NCBI GenBank assembly: GCA_947561715.1
Contig: OX387200.1
Location: 20,338,501-20,402,500, forward strand
From: Ascidia mentula
Lineage: Eukaryota > Chordata > Ascidiacea > Phlebobranchia > Ascidiidae
DNA: 64,000 nt
Direction of reading: 5' to 3'
Below, piece after piece: positions 10,815 to 24,000 of this stretch. The stretch's first letter is position 1. Each line of letters opens with the position of its first letter. The position numbers were made by a program, and so were the translations under genes. Under the pieces are notes generated by a model. The model had not been told where the DNA came from, did no database searches, and was given only the letters and a program-made list of their open reading frames with translations.

Positions 10815-13001
10815 TGTCACACAAGCAAACACGTAAATTAGCACTTTTATACCTGTTTAGACACAAAACTTTGTTAATGAATTCGCCCAGAATTGTATAA
10901 CAGGCCGTCAAGCAAACACACCAATAAAAACATCTCCAAACTGTCTACAATTCTGAGTGTTACATACAAAGCCTAATCACAGCAGTAGCAAAACAATCAT
11001 CTGATTCAACTTAAACTGCAAATACTGTGCATCCGTCGGTTTAACATATGTTCAACAAAACTATGCGTTATTGCTGAACAAATGAATCCGCAACCTTAAA
11101 CCTAGTTTTGTCACACGAATTATATCACATTCTGTTATAACAGTACAGTAGCCCTCAGACGCAACGTCTGTATTATCCCAGTCTTACGAAATACCGCACC
11201 CCATCTCTCTATTTGCTGTGAAAGTTTTTCATGGGTTGTGCAAACAAGGCAGTTTTTGTAGTCTATTCACTCTTGTATGTACCCTTATAGGTGGCGGCTG
11301 CAACACTCAATGCTGTTTCTATCAATATTTTTACCTACTGTTCCGAAACATTCCACCATAAACCAGGTGATTATTCGCTCAACAAAGGATTTATGGCGTT
11401 GGAGGGCACACGCTTCGCTACATCCCACTGAACAAATATTTAACCTCTTACTTGCCAATAGCTGGGAGAGCTCCCATGTGATCTACACCTTTTTTCATCA
11501 CAAAATGCATTGTGTTCTCATATACCGCATTCGTGGCCTGTTTCCTGTGCAGCTTCACGCAGCAGGCGTTACGTGTCAGCTGACCCAGGCAACAGCATTT
11601 GGTGCGCCGATGTTCTGGCGGTCTTTCTCCTATGCGAGAAAATATTCCTTGGAAAACACCGCGCCGTTACTATTGCCAGACCAATGACATAATCGAAAGG
11701 ATAAACAGGGTGCTTGACAACAGTTTCGAAAATAACATCGTGACATGGTATGGCGAGTGATGCTAGACGTAAGAAAACGACGCCACAAGTTAATGAGACA
11801 AACAGTCAACACTTTGTTGTTTCAGTTACAAGTTGTTTCAATGTACATTAAATACATCTCGCCATAAGGCAATAAAATTCAAACACCGTTACATTTGCTG
11901 GCGGAGTTTAAGACACCAAAACATGATACAAAGTTTAAGCTTACACTACCCTGTGGAACTGTAACTGCCTTTCCTTCAGTGTTGAAGATATCAAGCGTAT
12001 TGGTACACCATAATCAACACTGTTTTTTTTACACAAAGGCTTAGAGTAGAGACCCGTTATTGTTTCGCAACAAAGACTATTTCCCATGGAATCAATCATT
12101 AAAGCTTACAGGCTTCCTGCCGATGAAGGCAGGATAGGTCCATATACTAACACCGTTGGCAACGCCCCTGCGAAAGAGGACACTAAGAACTGTAACCAAG
12201 CTTGATACAGACTCACAACCGCGTACAAGCTCATCCCATCCAAGTGCATTCCTTCAGAATGGACAAACCCCATTTTTGTGTTTCAACTGCACACCTCAAT
12301 GAACCTCATTACATTCTATTATGGACAGAACTCGCATAGCCTGCAACATACCTGCCTTTTTCTCAGCATGTTTAAATAGAGTATTAAATACGTAATTAGT
12401 ATAATATCCGGATAGCATTGTGTAGCACGAATCAATGTGATGCCCTCAAAAGTGCGCAAGGAAATAATACAAAAACACTGCTGATAGAAAAGCTGTGTGT
12501 AACAAACAAAGCATGGCTGGATTTAAGCGAAATATGCCGAGACTTGATCCAACCACTCATAGCATGCTTGGCTTGCTCCCGGCAACAATGCCAAGTTGGC
12601 AATGGTGCGGAACTTGCATGTCTACCTTATACTAGTATCTGCCTGAGGGCAAAAAGTACTTTCGCAATTAAAGAACCACGTTTTCTTGGTGACGTTGGTC
12701 GATAGTCGGCTAAGAGATGTCGTTTCGCGTTGCAACATACAGTCATCACACCAGCATGTTGCAGTTAATAAAACTGGCAACACGTGACCATTTACTACAT
12801 CTTTCTGACAATACGTGTATTCGACAATACAAAGCGTCAAATGACCCACCCATTAAAAATATAACTGCCAAAACACCGGGGACTTTGTGGTTATTAGGTA
12901 CGGTACCAGTTGATTAAGTGCTTTGCTGAAAAAACGTGATATATTGTAAATCACTAAACTGTTTTTGTGAAGTCATAAACATTCTGTCAAAGAGGAAAGT
13001 T
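10815..13001. promoter_or_regulatory. Intergenic region between divergent UGM and FBXO39
   Basis: This 2.2-kb stretch has no convincing exon. The longest open frame (11277-11687) has no domain. It must hold the promoters of UGM (minus) and FBXO39 (plus). No clear repeat was noticed. Confidence 0.4.
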
Positions 13002-15822
13002 ATGTCACAATGGGGAGGTTATGCGAGGCTCATTACCGTGGAGGTAGAAGGCTCGGACACAATTATGAGCTTGGTGGGTCACGAAGATCTTGCCGAAGGA
13101 CCTAGCAATGTAAAGCAAGATCTTCCCGATTTATTACGTCACAACCAGGAGGCAACGTCACAATGGATGGAGAATTCAAACCAGTCGGAATCGCGGGATT
13201 GGGACAATTTGCCACATGTGGTTTTGGAGAAAATCTTTTCCAATTTGAACGAAGTCAGTCTTTTGAAGGCGCAATTCGTCTGCAAACGCTGGTATGACGT
13301 CATACGCCACAGCGCCGCTCTGTGGCGAAATAAAACCTACAGATTTTCGGGTCGCAACCCTCGGGATCTTACACACGGACCGTATAAGTACGCAACGAAC
13401 TTTACCCGAACCTTTGGGAGGTACTTACGTCACGTCGAGTTTAAACTGTTCAGCCCCGTGTCTTCAGGCGTATGCAAAAAGTTTCAAAAATGTGTAAAAG
13501 TCTGTTTGAACTTCATGATTAAGAACAGAACGCAGTTAAAATCCTTATCGATTCCGTGTCTACAGTTAGACCGCTCCCAGTGGATGCTCTACCGGGAGGA
13601 CATGTGCTCCTCATTGGCGAGATTCTTCTGCAAGAGTCAACACACGATAGAACGGGTCAGCCTCCGTGGGGCCAGGGCCAGTTTTGACGACGGATATAAG
13701 GTCCTGTATGCCCTTGGATATAACACAGGCGGCACCGTTTCCCATCTCAATATATCGGACATGATAATGAGTAGGAGACCTCTGTTCGATTGTCCACAGT
13801 TTGTTGAGTGTTTCAAAAACTTTAAAAGTCTCCGTGAGTTAGATTTGAACTACAGTTACATATCAGAGGAACTGCTGGAGATTTTGGCTGAAAATCTGCA
13901 GGAAAATTCGTTGCAACTTTTGACGACCTCAGTGACCCAGTATGACCCCCACAATCAAGTTATTTGGGATCATTCCTGGGCAGCCCTGGCCAAACGTTGT
14001 CGTGACCTCAAAGTGGAAATGTACTTTCAAAGGGTAATGACCTACGAACAGCATTTCAGAATACTTTTGCCTCAGATTCCACTTTCAGAAGTAAGTTATG
14101 TTATCTGCTTCTGATAGCTACTGTACATATCCCATTCATATAGATAAGAAGCCTTTTTAGCAGGAGCGGTAACGCAAAAGTCCCGCCTTTACAATTGTGT
14201 TTTAAGAGATACTATAACAGAAACACAATTTTCTTCTTGAAAAGGTAGTTTTGAGCATAATATACAGACACTGTAATTGCATTCATCGGATAGCATTTGG
14301 CTGATCCAACCATAAGAACGAAGGCACGCAGCAACCGCAACTTACTTTAGTATGCAAAGTAACACATTCGTGATATTCTTTTAGATTTCCTTTGACGGTT
14401 GCTATTTTGCCGACCGCGACTGGCAGATCTGTCCCACCCTTGCAAGTATTCTTCCGCGATACAAGTCAACGCTAGAACGCTTAATTATTGGTATTTATTC
14501 GAACCTATATAACTTGTGAATATGTCGAAGGATAGCTTTGTTTAATGTATGCGCCAAAGCAAATTAAAAAAACGAATTTGGTCATGAGAATTGGTACGTT
14601 ACGCTATGTAATACTGGCGGTATTATGTTTATGCTTTGCACCTAATCACACGAAACATCCATTCATGACGTAAATTACGTACAAATCGACCTCAGCGTTA
14701 CGTCACGTGATATACGTATACACAATACATCCGTTGTTGCTACTGTTTTAAAGGCACATTAGAAAGATGACGTCATTATTAAAAGCCCGTATTTTTGTTG
14801 GTTTTTGAGATGGACAAAGGCTTTGGGTCAACAATTCTAAATATCAGTTGTTTCAAATTTTTTCAACACTTCTTAAACATAAACCTCCTATTTATAACTC
14901 ATTTTCCAAGCTTGCGCGGTATCATGCGCCTTTTTTCCGAAAATATCACCCACCAGTTGTCACACCCCCATCTGACTTTCATGTAGTAAAGTAATAATAT
15001 AACCGAACCTAGTATTTCAGCATCCGCCACTGAGATGAACATAACTTTACACATGTCAATATTTGGCGCCAACCGTCGAATAAATCTTTAAGAAATAGTC
15101 GCCTTACTAGATAATAAACTTCACAATACATGTTTCGCTTATTCTACGTTTCCAGAACTTCCCGACACCCACGAGGTTTTCGAAAATGAGCTTCTGTCCC
15201 TTATCATGCTCAGCCCTAACCTGTGGTACGTCAAAATGAGCGCCTACATCAGTACCAGGTTTATAGAGAAACTTTTGAAAGCGATTAGTGAAAGAAAATG
15301 CAACGTTGTTGTCATCAAGGTATTTTTCAATGGTTCTAATGGTTTCACTCTTTCTATTTCGTTTTGGAAAGCGTTCAAACAACCGCACCAGTTAATTAAA
15401 TGTCACAATAGTGGGTTTTACGGAACTGTATGGTTCGATAAACAAAAATAAAAGGTTTCACGAGCTGCCATCTGTTTTAGCCAAAAGATGAACTTTTCTT
15501 GTGAAAAACGTTTAAGTTTACTCAATGTGTCTGACGGCCTAAGGGTTCCTGACGTACTTAATTGACCTTTCAATATTCCGCGGACAAAATCGTTTGGGAA
15601 ACACTGTATTAGATCCCGTATATTACGAAATGAATAAGTTTGCACCAAAATATACGATGGTACGTCGAAAGTTTTTATCTGTTTGTACAGATACGCATAT
15701 ATGTCCGCGACTACGACACAGAAACAGAAGAACTTGACCTGGAGCGAATTTACAACAAATATCGTGACCTCATACTAACGGAACTGCACGACTATTACGC
15801 AACATGCTGTGTGTCCATGTAA
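13002..15822 (+). CDS. FBXO39: F-box protein, FBXO39-like
   Basis: Four exons (13002-14090, 14385-14490, 15156-15319, 15691-15822) give about 496 residues. An F-box starts near residue 47 (WDNLPHVVLEKIFSNLNEVS, then VCKRWYDVIRHSALW-type residues). Leucine-rich-repeat-like segments follow, close to vertebrate FBXO39: RLRHVEFK-type strands, LKSLSIPCLQLDRSQW, LRELDLNYSYISEELLE, DPHNQVIWDHSWAALAKR and the C-terminal IYNKYRDLILTELHDYY. F-box proteins recruit substrates to SCF (SKP1-CUL1) ubiquitin ligases; the substrate here is unknown. The start was placed at MSQWGG. The frame is open further upstream, and a later Met (13065) is also possible. FBXO33 is the nearest alternative. An AATAAA signal lies at 15912-15917, 90 bp after the stop. 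Confidence 0.88.
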
Positions 15823-16207
15823 CTTATTGAACGACCACGGTGTGTTTGAAAAAAAGCATGCAAGAAGCCAACTATGCACTGTTAAAATATTTGCACAATA
15901 ATGGAAGTCCCAATAAAACCTAACTTACCAAGACACAATGTTCTGCTCACACTATTTAAATTACAATAGAAAAGCAGAATTTTTGTTTTTATTTGCAATC
16001 ACAAAACATTTGTGACAACTGACAAGGAGAATATTTATAACATTACCTACAGTGTAAATTAACACAAACTTCCCCAAAAATAAAGTATTGCAATTCAATC
16101 ACATCCTACACCCAATAGGATTTAAACCCAACCTTGTTGGTCGATTTTCAAGTATTGATTACAAAAGTCAAACTCTAGACCCTGACCTAAGTCAATTCAT
16201 CAAGGTG
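15823..16207. other. 3' regions of convergent FBXO39 and CULT genes
   Basis: This 385-bp spacer has a plus-strand AATAAA poly(A) signal at 15912-15917. No other feature was seen. Confidence 0.5.
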
Positions 16208-16919
16208 TTAACTCAGATAGGATTTTGGAACAACCAGTAATGTGTCAGACTCTTTTTCCTCAAGTAGATTGTCCAAAATTAAACCCACAAAAGTGTCATT
16301 TTCTGAGACTGTCAGGTGATTAAAGTTGATTGGTTGGAACTTCCAACCAAGGTGGGCGTGACATCTGGGACAAACAGATATTCGCCATGCAAATCCTGGA
16401 AACCAAGTGGCATCAGAGTATGCCTGCAAAGCAATGTTTTACTTATGAGGTTAATACTAAAAGTTAATTTCTTTTTATGATAAATATATTGGAAATATGA
16501 TCTATTTTATTCATTATTGTCAAAGATAGATCTTATGCTGACAAAACAAACAAACCTGCTCATGTGCAAGAATATTAGCTGCTTTCGCTGTAATAAGATT
16601 AAAAATGGCCTTTTGTGGATTTTCAAACTTTTGCACAAATGTGTGAGGAAGTCCCAGGATGGTTTTGTTCCACCTTGATTGTGAAAGTGAACTTGGAACA
16701 TATTTCAGCTGGCTTGCTTTCAAAATAGTTTCTCCACATTTTCTGCACAGCATAACAGCTGCAAAAGATAAACATTTAACTGTGCTTAAGCTTAAGCAGG
16801 CTTATTGTTATCAAGTAGAAAACAACATGAATCACCTTACCGTCCTCTTCTGTGGAGTGACCTGAAACTTCCTTGAATGTAGAAATGAAAGCAAAAATCA
16901 AAAGTGCGCACAGATTCAT
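16208..16919 (-). CDS. Secreted CULT-domain (cereblon-fold) protein
   Basis: Three exons (16919-16841, 16758-16556, 16423-16208) encode 165 residues. Residues 1-19 form a signal peptide (MNLCALLIFAFISTF). The rest is one CULT domain, the cereblon thalidomide-binding fold. It has a first CxxC (LCRKCGE), a central His (LAHEQ), then TWFPGFAWRISVC, a second CxxC (CPRCHAHLGWKF) and a C-terminal strand. The four cysteines should bind zinc, and the Trp residues of WFPGFAW and HLGW line the aromatic ligand cage. Stand-alone secreted CULT proteins are known as a family separate from cereblon, but their function is not established. Cereblon itself is excluded because the LON domain is missing. Confidence 0.82.
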
Positions 16920-17502
16920 ATTTTTTGTTGTCAACAAACTATTACAGACGAAAGTAAATCAGAAAAGTGACAACGAAATATTTAGGGGATTGCCCCCTGG
17001 CATAATTTGTGCAAAAAGATATCACCGATTCACAACATTATAATGATAAAGCTTAATGATTGCTTGCAAAGAAAAAATTACATTTTTCAAAGTTGGATTT
17101 ACTGATGAGAAATTTTTGGGGCTCTGAAGCAAGTATTTTACATTTATGGCAAAAAATTGAAGCGACAAGCGACAGGACAAAAAAGTGTACTTTGAAAGCC
17201 CCATTAAGCAACAATTCATATTATCTTCCTCGCAAAAGCGTCCTTCCGTGAACATTATATGTGCTGCTCTGATGTTTTTTAGTGTACTGGCTTTGAACGT
17301 ATAATGTTAGGAACAATTTTGTACTGCAGAATAATTAGTTTCTCAGCGGAAAAAACTACAAAATAATTACGTGCTTCTGAGCACACCTTCAAATACGTCA
17401 TTAGTTCTCATGCATCAATGATTTCTTCGCAGGTTGTGGCTCAGTTTGGTTGTTGTATTGTTGTAGCAAATAGGTTATTGTTAAGTCAGTATATATACAA
17501 TC
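16920..17502. promoter_or_regulatory. Shared upstream region of CULT gene and ING3
   Basis: This 583-bp spacer lies between two divergently transcribed genes and so probably holds both promoters. It is AT-rich, and no specific motif was identified. Confidence 0.4.
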
Positions 17503-19703
17503 ATGTTGTATTTGGAAGATTACTTGGAGTTAATCGAACATTTGCCATCAGATCTTGGTGAACGATTAACAGATATGAGAGAAATGGACTTGCAGGTAAA
17601 TAATTTATCATTTTTCATCATACTGTTTTTATTTCCGTTTTAAATAATTTCCACATACAAGCACTAAGCACAGGTCTGTACTATTTGCTTTTGCATTTTG
17701 GACAAAATGTTTTGTTTAAAATAAAAAAAAACTGCGTAAAGTTTTCTTTGCAACTTTTAATAATGACATAAACAGTGTCAAATATTAACAATTAGTTTTT
17801 TCACAATTGGTTGTATTAAACCCAATTACTACCATTCACAAAACCTGTTTCTGTGACAGGTGCAAAACACTATGGACAGTTTGAAAGACAGATCGATCAA
17901 GTTGTTTCAGAAATGTCTTGTGAAAAAGGGGAAAACCCCTAGTGCAGATGAAATGTATGAGGATATAAAAAAGGAATATTACAAAGTTCTAGAGGAAGCC
18001 GATGAAAAAGTAACAATGTGTGATACATGGAGCTGGCTACAGAAATAAATATATTGTTTCGTTGTGCTTAGGTTCAATTGGCAAATCAGATTTATGATTT
18101 GGTGGACCGGCACCTACGTAAACTGGACCAAGAACTTTCAAAATTTAAAATGGAGTTAGAAGCCGACAATGCTGGAATTACTGAAATTCTGGAACAACGC
18201 TCCCTGGAGCTCGATTCTTCCACACAACAAAGAATACCGGGAATGGTAATCATAATATTATTGATACAAGTCTTAATAAAGAGTTCAGCATCAGTGCAAT
18301 TTAAAAACTGTAATTTCTGTTAGTGTTGCAGATATCAGGTATCAATTTTGTGGATATTTAATTGATTGAATTATTAATAAACATAATACCGTATCAGTCT
18401 TTATATGTCTACAAGAATCAAGTTCGTTAATTTATTGAAAAATTCAATTGTACCAAGTGTTTTTTCAAATGTTTTAGACGCACAAGGAGAAAAGGCATCA
18501 TGCTCATCACATTCACCAATCAGCATCCAGCTCTTCTCTTGTATCAATAGTGAATAGCAATGGAGATGGACCTCCTGATAAAAAGTCAAGGTTTGACCTT
18601 CAAACTGAATCGGAGCTGCTGACCCATCTTCATACTGAGAGTCCAGGTCTTTATCCTGAGCTGCAGGAAACTGGTATTCGAAGCCTCTTTGGCGACGCAT
18701 TTCAGAGTCGACCTAATGTGGAAGTCACTGATGGTGGGTAAAAGTTTCAAATTTTTTTGGACGGAAGCTGCTATGCATATTGCTAAATTAAATTGAGTTC
18801 TTCTGTAAATAAAACTGTTTATTGTGATCAACATTTCAATGAAATATGGCAACCAAAACAACGAACAAAAAAAATATATTTTTGCCTGAAGACCCGCAAA
18901 TATATATAAATATTAAAATCTTCAACATATATACACTTTCATTGATATCCAAATATTTCTGTTTCTTTTTTTGAGTACTACCAATATTTGTTTTATAACT
19001 TTGTAAGTAATATTTTAAATGCATCAGTTGTCAAATTTGGATAAAGCACAATAAAAAAATTGTATTCGTAATTATACTTATTTTCTTGATTGCAGTACCA
19101 GACGTAAAAACTCAAGAACTCAACCCTACTGCCACATCAGCCCAAGAACATCGCGGTCAAATTTCAACCCCATCTAGCCGACGATCATCTGCAAATAAAT
19201 TTGATCAAGGACGCTTGGCCGAAACCACAAGTCGATTTAGTGAATTTGATGGTTTAAGTGTGGAAACTTTAGACACAAGTGGTGAGATTGTCAGTGACTC
19301 CAGCATCGGGTCTGCACCGGGTGCTACTGTCCATCGGCCATACAGGACCAAAAAACAAACCTCAAAAGCTGCTGCTTGGGTCCAGGAGCGTCAGAAGCAA
19401 GCAGAAGCTCGACATGAACAACGAAAGAAAGAGCATCATGTCAGTGACACTCCGCATGAACAGTCGAGGGTAGAAGTCGTTGAAGGCACATCAGTGGAAT
19501 GGACTTACGACCCGAACGAGCCACGTTACTGTATTTGCAACCATGTATCTTATGGTGAAATGGTTGGCTGTGACAATGATAAGTGTCCAATTGAGTGGTT
19601 TCATTATGGTTGTGTTGGACTTGAAGAAGCACCAAAGGGAAAGTGGTATTGTCCGCAATGCACACAGACAATGAAACGCAGAAATAAAGTGCGATCAACT
19701 TAA
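17503..19703 (+). CDS. ING3: Inhibitor of growth protein 3
   Basis: Five exons (17503-17595, 17860-18009, 18072-18245, 18478-18733, 19096-19703) give 426 residues, close to human ING3 (418). The N-terminus starts [18 protein letters not shown] and contains the ING coiled-coil domain, including [20 protein letters not shown] and [18 protein letters not shown], almost identical to vertebrate ING3. A Ser/Thr-rich linker follows. The C-terminal PHD finger starts at about residue 370 ([15 protein letters not shown] and the C4HC3 zinc ligands, ending WYCPQC) and should bind trimethylated H3K4. ING3 is a subunit of the NuA4/TIP60 histone acetyltransferase complex. A poly(A) signal candidate lies at 19786-19791. 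Confidence 0.95.
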
Positions 19704-21039
19704 ATTTATAACAAAAAAACTTTTCCAATATAAGGTTTTTGCAAATTGCTTTTACAATTTATTTACTTACATTAAATATAGTAAAAATAAATGTTGCATT
19801 AAAATAAATATGTATATATGTATGACAAGACCAAAGACCGATCAGACTTGCCAGTAATTGTGCTATTTTAAGCTGTATCACTAAATATGTTTGCTCAGGT
19901 TCCATTAGTCTGTTTGTAGATATAAAAAAAAAAAATTCATATTGTTATGACCGATGCCTATGTTGTTTAGTCATGTGTGACCAGTTGGTTGTGTATGTTA
20001 GTTACATGTGGCTTTATTGGAACACTTTATTGAACATTTAAATTCAAAACATCTGATTTAAGATATATTATCCGTTTGCAAAATATTGTTGTTCCAGTGT
20101 GTGCCATTTAACGATCTTCTCAATTTGTGCATTTTAGTTGTGTTAGTAACCTGTCTGTGGATATGAGGAAATGTCACAAGATCTGCACTTTATGAACAAG
20201 ATTGAATGACATTGACCCACACTGATTTTCCAGCATTGTGATAATACATTTTAGTGTGTCCACAGCTTGACTAGCTGCTGCAACTTTTATAAGAGAAGGA
20301 ATTTATTCCCAAAAGGATTATTGTCAGACTTGTCAGGTAAAATATTTGCTTCTTGAAAAAGATCATAGAAATATTAGTGCAAATATGAATAAAAAGGCTG
20401 TTTATGTTAATTAACGGTAACCATGAAACCATTATGCACACCCTTTGGGGGTCTGCAAACCCTAGGTTGGGAACCACTGATAGAGCTGTAACATTCCTCT
20501 TCCAGGGAGTGTAGTGCATACATATCAATGTGTGGTATCACTATTCATCCCACAACTGATGCACTTCTCAAGCACTGGGTTAACTATTACCACCCAGTTA
20601 CTGGTTTTCACAGTCTCTACATTCCAACTAGACAATATACTGTTACAAAAGTTTGAAATATTAGCAGATAATGTAAAAATGCTTGTTAATAAAATGTGCA
20701 AGAATATTTTACAAAACCTGAGCAAAATCATCAAATTTGTAACATTCCATAGTTCATATTGAAACATACATATGCTTCCCAAGTTTTCCTAATATGTGTG
20801 GACTTCATCAAAAAGGCCTGTGTGTATTTTGATGTTGATGCACTGTTAACATCATTTTTATCTTTCTCCACAAGATAAAATACTAATGACATCACTCTGG
20901 TAATGTGTTTGTGATGACATTTAGGTTGTCGATATTTTCTCTTACAGTTTTTGTAAAAAGTTTACATGTATATTGTGTTTCTTTGTTTTTTTTATGATGT
21001 AGCTGAATTTTTTATTATTGTACTTTTTTTAACAGCCTC
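19704..21039. other. Intergenic region between ING3 and PIGO
   Basis: This 1.3-kb spacer holds the ING3 3' UTR and the PIGO promoter. No exon was recognised. It contains a hAT-like end near 20437-20481. Confidence 0.4.
20437..20481. mobile_element. hAT-like terminal fragment
   Basis: GGGTCTGCAAACCC followed by GGTTGGGAACCACTG reads, on the other strand, as CAGTGGTTCCCAACC. That is a classic terminal sequence of hAT-Charlie-type elements. The opposite end was not found, so this may be a relic. Confidence 0.4.
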
Positions 21040-24000
21040 ATGGATAAAAACGTTGAGAAAGTCCCAGAAATGAAAATGAAGTTTGGTTTGGTGATAGCTT
21101 ATGTGGGCTTCACGGTCTGCCTTTACTTCATCGGCATGTACTACTTTGCCACTGGATTTCTATTGACGAGGCATGAGATGACAACAAAAAGTTCATGTCG
21201 AAATGACGATTGTAGGGTGGCACCTCATGTAAACACTGTATACACACGAACCATTGTGATTATTATTGATGCTTTGAGGTTCGACTTTGCCGAATATAAA
21301 AATGATTCAAGAAGCCATCTTCCGTATATTAACAAACTTCCTGTACTGAGAGAACTGGCTCTGGAAAAGGGCTGCTCTGGTGCCAGGCTATTCAGGTAAC
21401 TATTTTATAATAATAAATGTACATGTATTTAATGTATTAATTTTTTATTAAGTCTTGCTTAAATTTGCATTCCAGTATTTACCCCTTATTGCAGACTTTG
21501 CCTTCATTTAAAGAAACCCAGTTCTTATTTAAGACTAATGGTCAACCCCAGTAAAATTTTACACAATATCAAATTATGATTGTTTTTTCGACTTTTCAAG
21601 ATTCCAAGCTGACGCACCAACAACTACAATGCAGAGGATAAAAGGTTTCACAACAGGGAGTTTCCCAACATTTGTGGACATCAGCAACAACTTTGACAGT
21701 GCGGAGATCACCGAAGATAATATCATTGATCAACTCCGGCGCCAAGGGAAGAGATTAACATTTATGGGTGATGATACATGGATGAACTTGTTTCCCAACA
21801 GGTAGATAATTAAAACAAACCACTTTGGCTTTATTTGCACCAATGTGCCATCACTGTAAGTTTGCAACATTTTATTCACTTAAACATTGTATAAAATCTG
21901 CATTAATTTTTGCACAATATTTTGCTTCTTAACTTTTAAATTTTTGACACAAGATTCAAGAGAACTTTTCCGTTTCCATCGTTTGATGTTAAAGATCTAC
22001 ATACGGTGGACAATGGTGTCTTGCGTCATATTTACAAGGAAATGAAAAAAAGTCACTGGGATTTTATAATCGCACATTTTCTTGGGGTGGACCATTGTGG
22101 TCACAGGTATGTCTCTTTGCTGCTGGTCAATTTATTCAAATCACATTAACGAAGCATAAAAATACATCCAAAATTTAATAGGACTCCACAAGTTAATCTT
22201 CATTTCTTTAAAATAAATAATTACACCTATTGTAGAAATTGAAACAATCAAGTAATACACACAATAAATTAATTACCATTAAACAAAAACTACAATACTT
22301 TATATATTTTTTTACCATGTAACTAGGTATGGACCTGTCCATCCTGAGATGAAGTATAAGCTTCGCCAGATGAATCAAATGATCAGAAGAGTCGTTGATG
22401 GGATGAGGAATGACACTCTGTTAGTTGTCATGGGTGACCATGGTACGTTAATATGTGTAAGGTTCAACAATTATAATGTTTCTGTAAAAAGTAAGAGTAG
22501 CATTTTAACTATTATCCTGGATTTTTATTTTATGCTCTATGTACTTATTGCCTATCTCCTAGAATTTGTGTTTATTGTCGTTATGTGCAGCCATTATATA
22601 TGCAAACATAATGTGGGACCAAAACTTTTAATATGTTGCGCCATTGATTATACCTGATACAGTGAGCGGAAAATAGTAAAACAATTTCTTCAATAGTTTT
22701 ATTGCACCATAGAAGAGCAGATTGGCATATTATGTAACCACGAGACATTGTTTACTCAGGCATGACTGAAACAGGTGATCACGGTGGCGCAACACCCAAT
22801 GAAGTGGACACAACATTATTTGTCTATAGTCCAGCTGGTGCTTTGTACTCCCCGAGTGATACAGAATTCGATACAAACTGCTATGATTCCAAAGTACAGC
22901 AGGTATTTTGCTGTTTATATGTTACTTAGGTTTTGTTTTTCTTTTTCGTTGAGGTGTTGTTGTTTGTGTAGGTTGACATTGTACCGACTCTTTCACTGTT
23001 ATTTGGATCTCCAATTCCATTTCCAAATCTTGGTACTTTCATTCCAGCATTTGTTCCTGGAACAAATCGAGGTGAGGGATTTTGTATGGTTGTAAAAAAT
23101 TTGAAACAACAGTGGCTTGTGTATGGCTGTGTTGCTTTTCAGCACTGTGCTTTGGACAATTCAATCAAATTTTATTTTTGCACATAGAGAATATGATCAG
23201 ATCGCATATGAACAATACATTTGCAAAATAAAATGGCATGGGCACCAATAAATTCATTAAAATTTGTGACAAAAAATAATTAATTTTGTGCAAAGACCTG
23301 CTTTCCATGCATGTTGTCCCATGCCTTGTAAAATAATGTTGTAAACTGTTTACTACTGTTCAGATGCCCTTTCTATTTCAGATGAGCAGGAGGAAAACCT
23401 TAAAGAGATGCTGAAAATAAATCTGATGCAAATCCAGAGGTATCTTAAAGAGTACAACAGACTTCATCAAAGCTTTCCTCAAGAATCGTTTCAAAACCTT
23501 TCTACGGACATGGGGATTTTGACCAACAAAAATACAAACAGTACCCAAGTAGAGGATTATTTCAAACTAATGCGACTGGCTCGCGAGATGTGCAGAGAGA
23601 TATGGGCTCAGTTTGATGAACTCTCAATGGTGATAGGTTTGCATTTATGCACCACATTTACTTTGTGGCACTCCCTCAATCCACCTTTGCTCATTGTATT
23701 TGGGCCCATGTTTCTGTCATATGCAGTCAGCTTTTTAAATTATTTTGGAGTCTCCAAAGAAGTACTTGGAAACATGATGTTTTTCATGTTAGTGTTTGGA
23801 ATCATTTCTTCAGTTGCAAGAGTAACTGTGGATAAGGAAAAACCTCTTCAATTTCTTCCCCAAATTGCAATAGTTGTTTTTTATGGCGCAATTTACACTG
23901 CAAACAGTTTTATTTTAAACGAAGACCGCACTATTTGCTATTTGTTCTTAACAATGCAAGGGTACATGTTGGTTAGGTTAATAAGAAATTCTAACAAGAG

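Noticed and set aside
11277-11687. 136-codon open frame between UGM and FBXO39
   Set aside because: No domain or splice signals supporting a gene, and an overlapping alternative frame is equally open.
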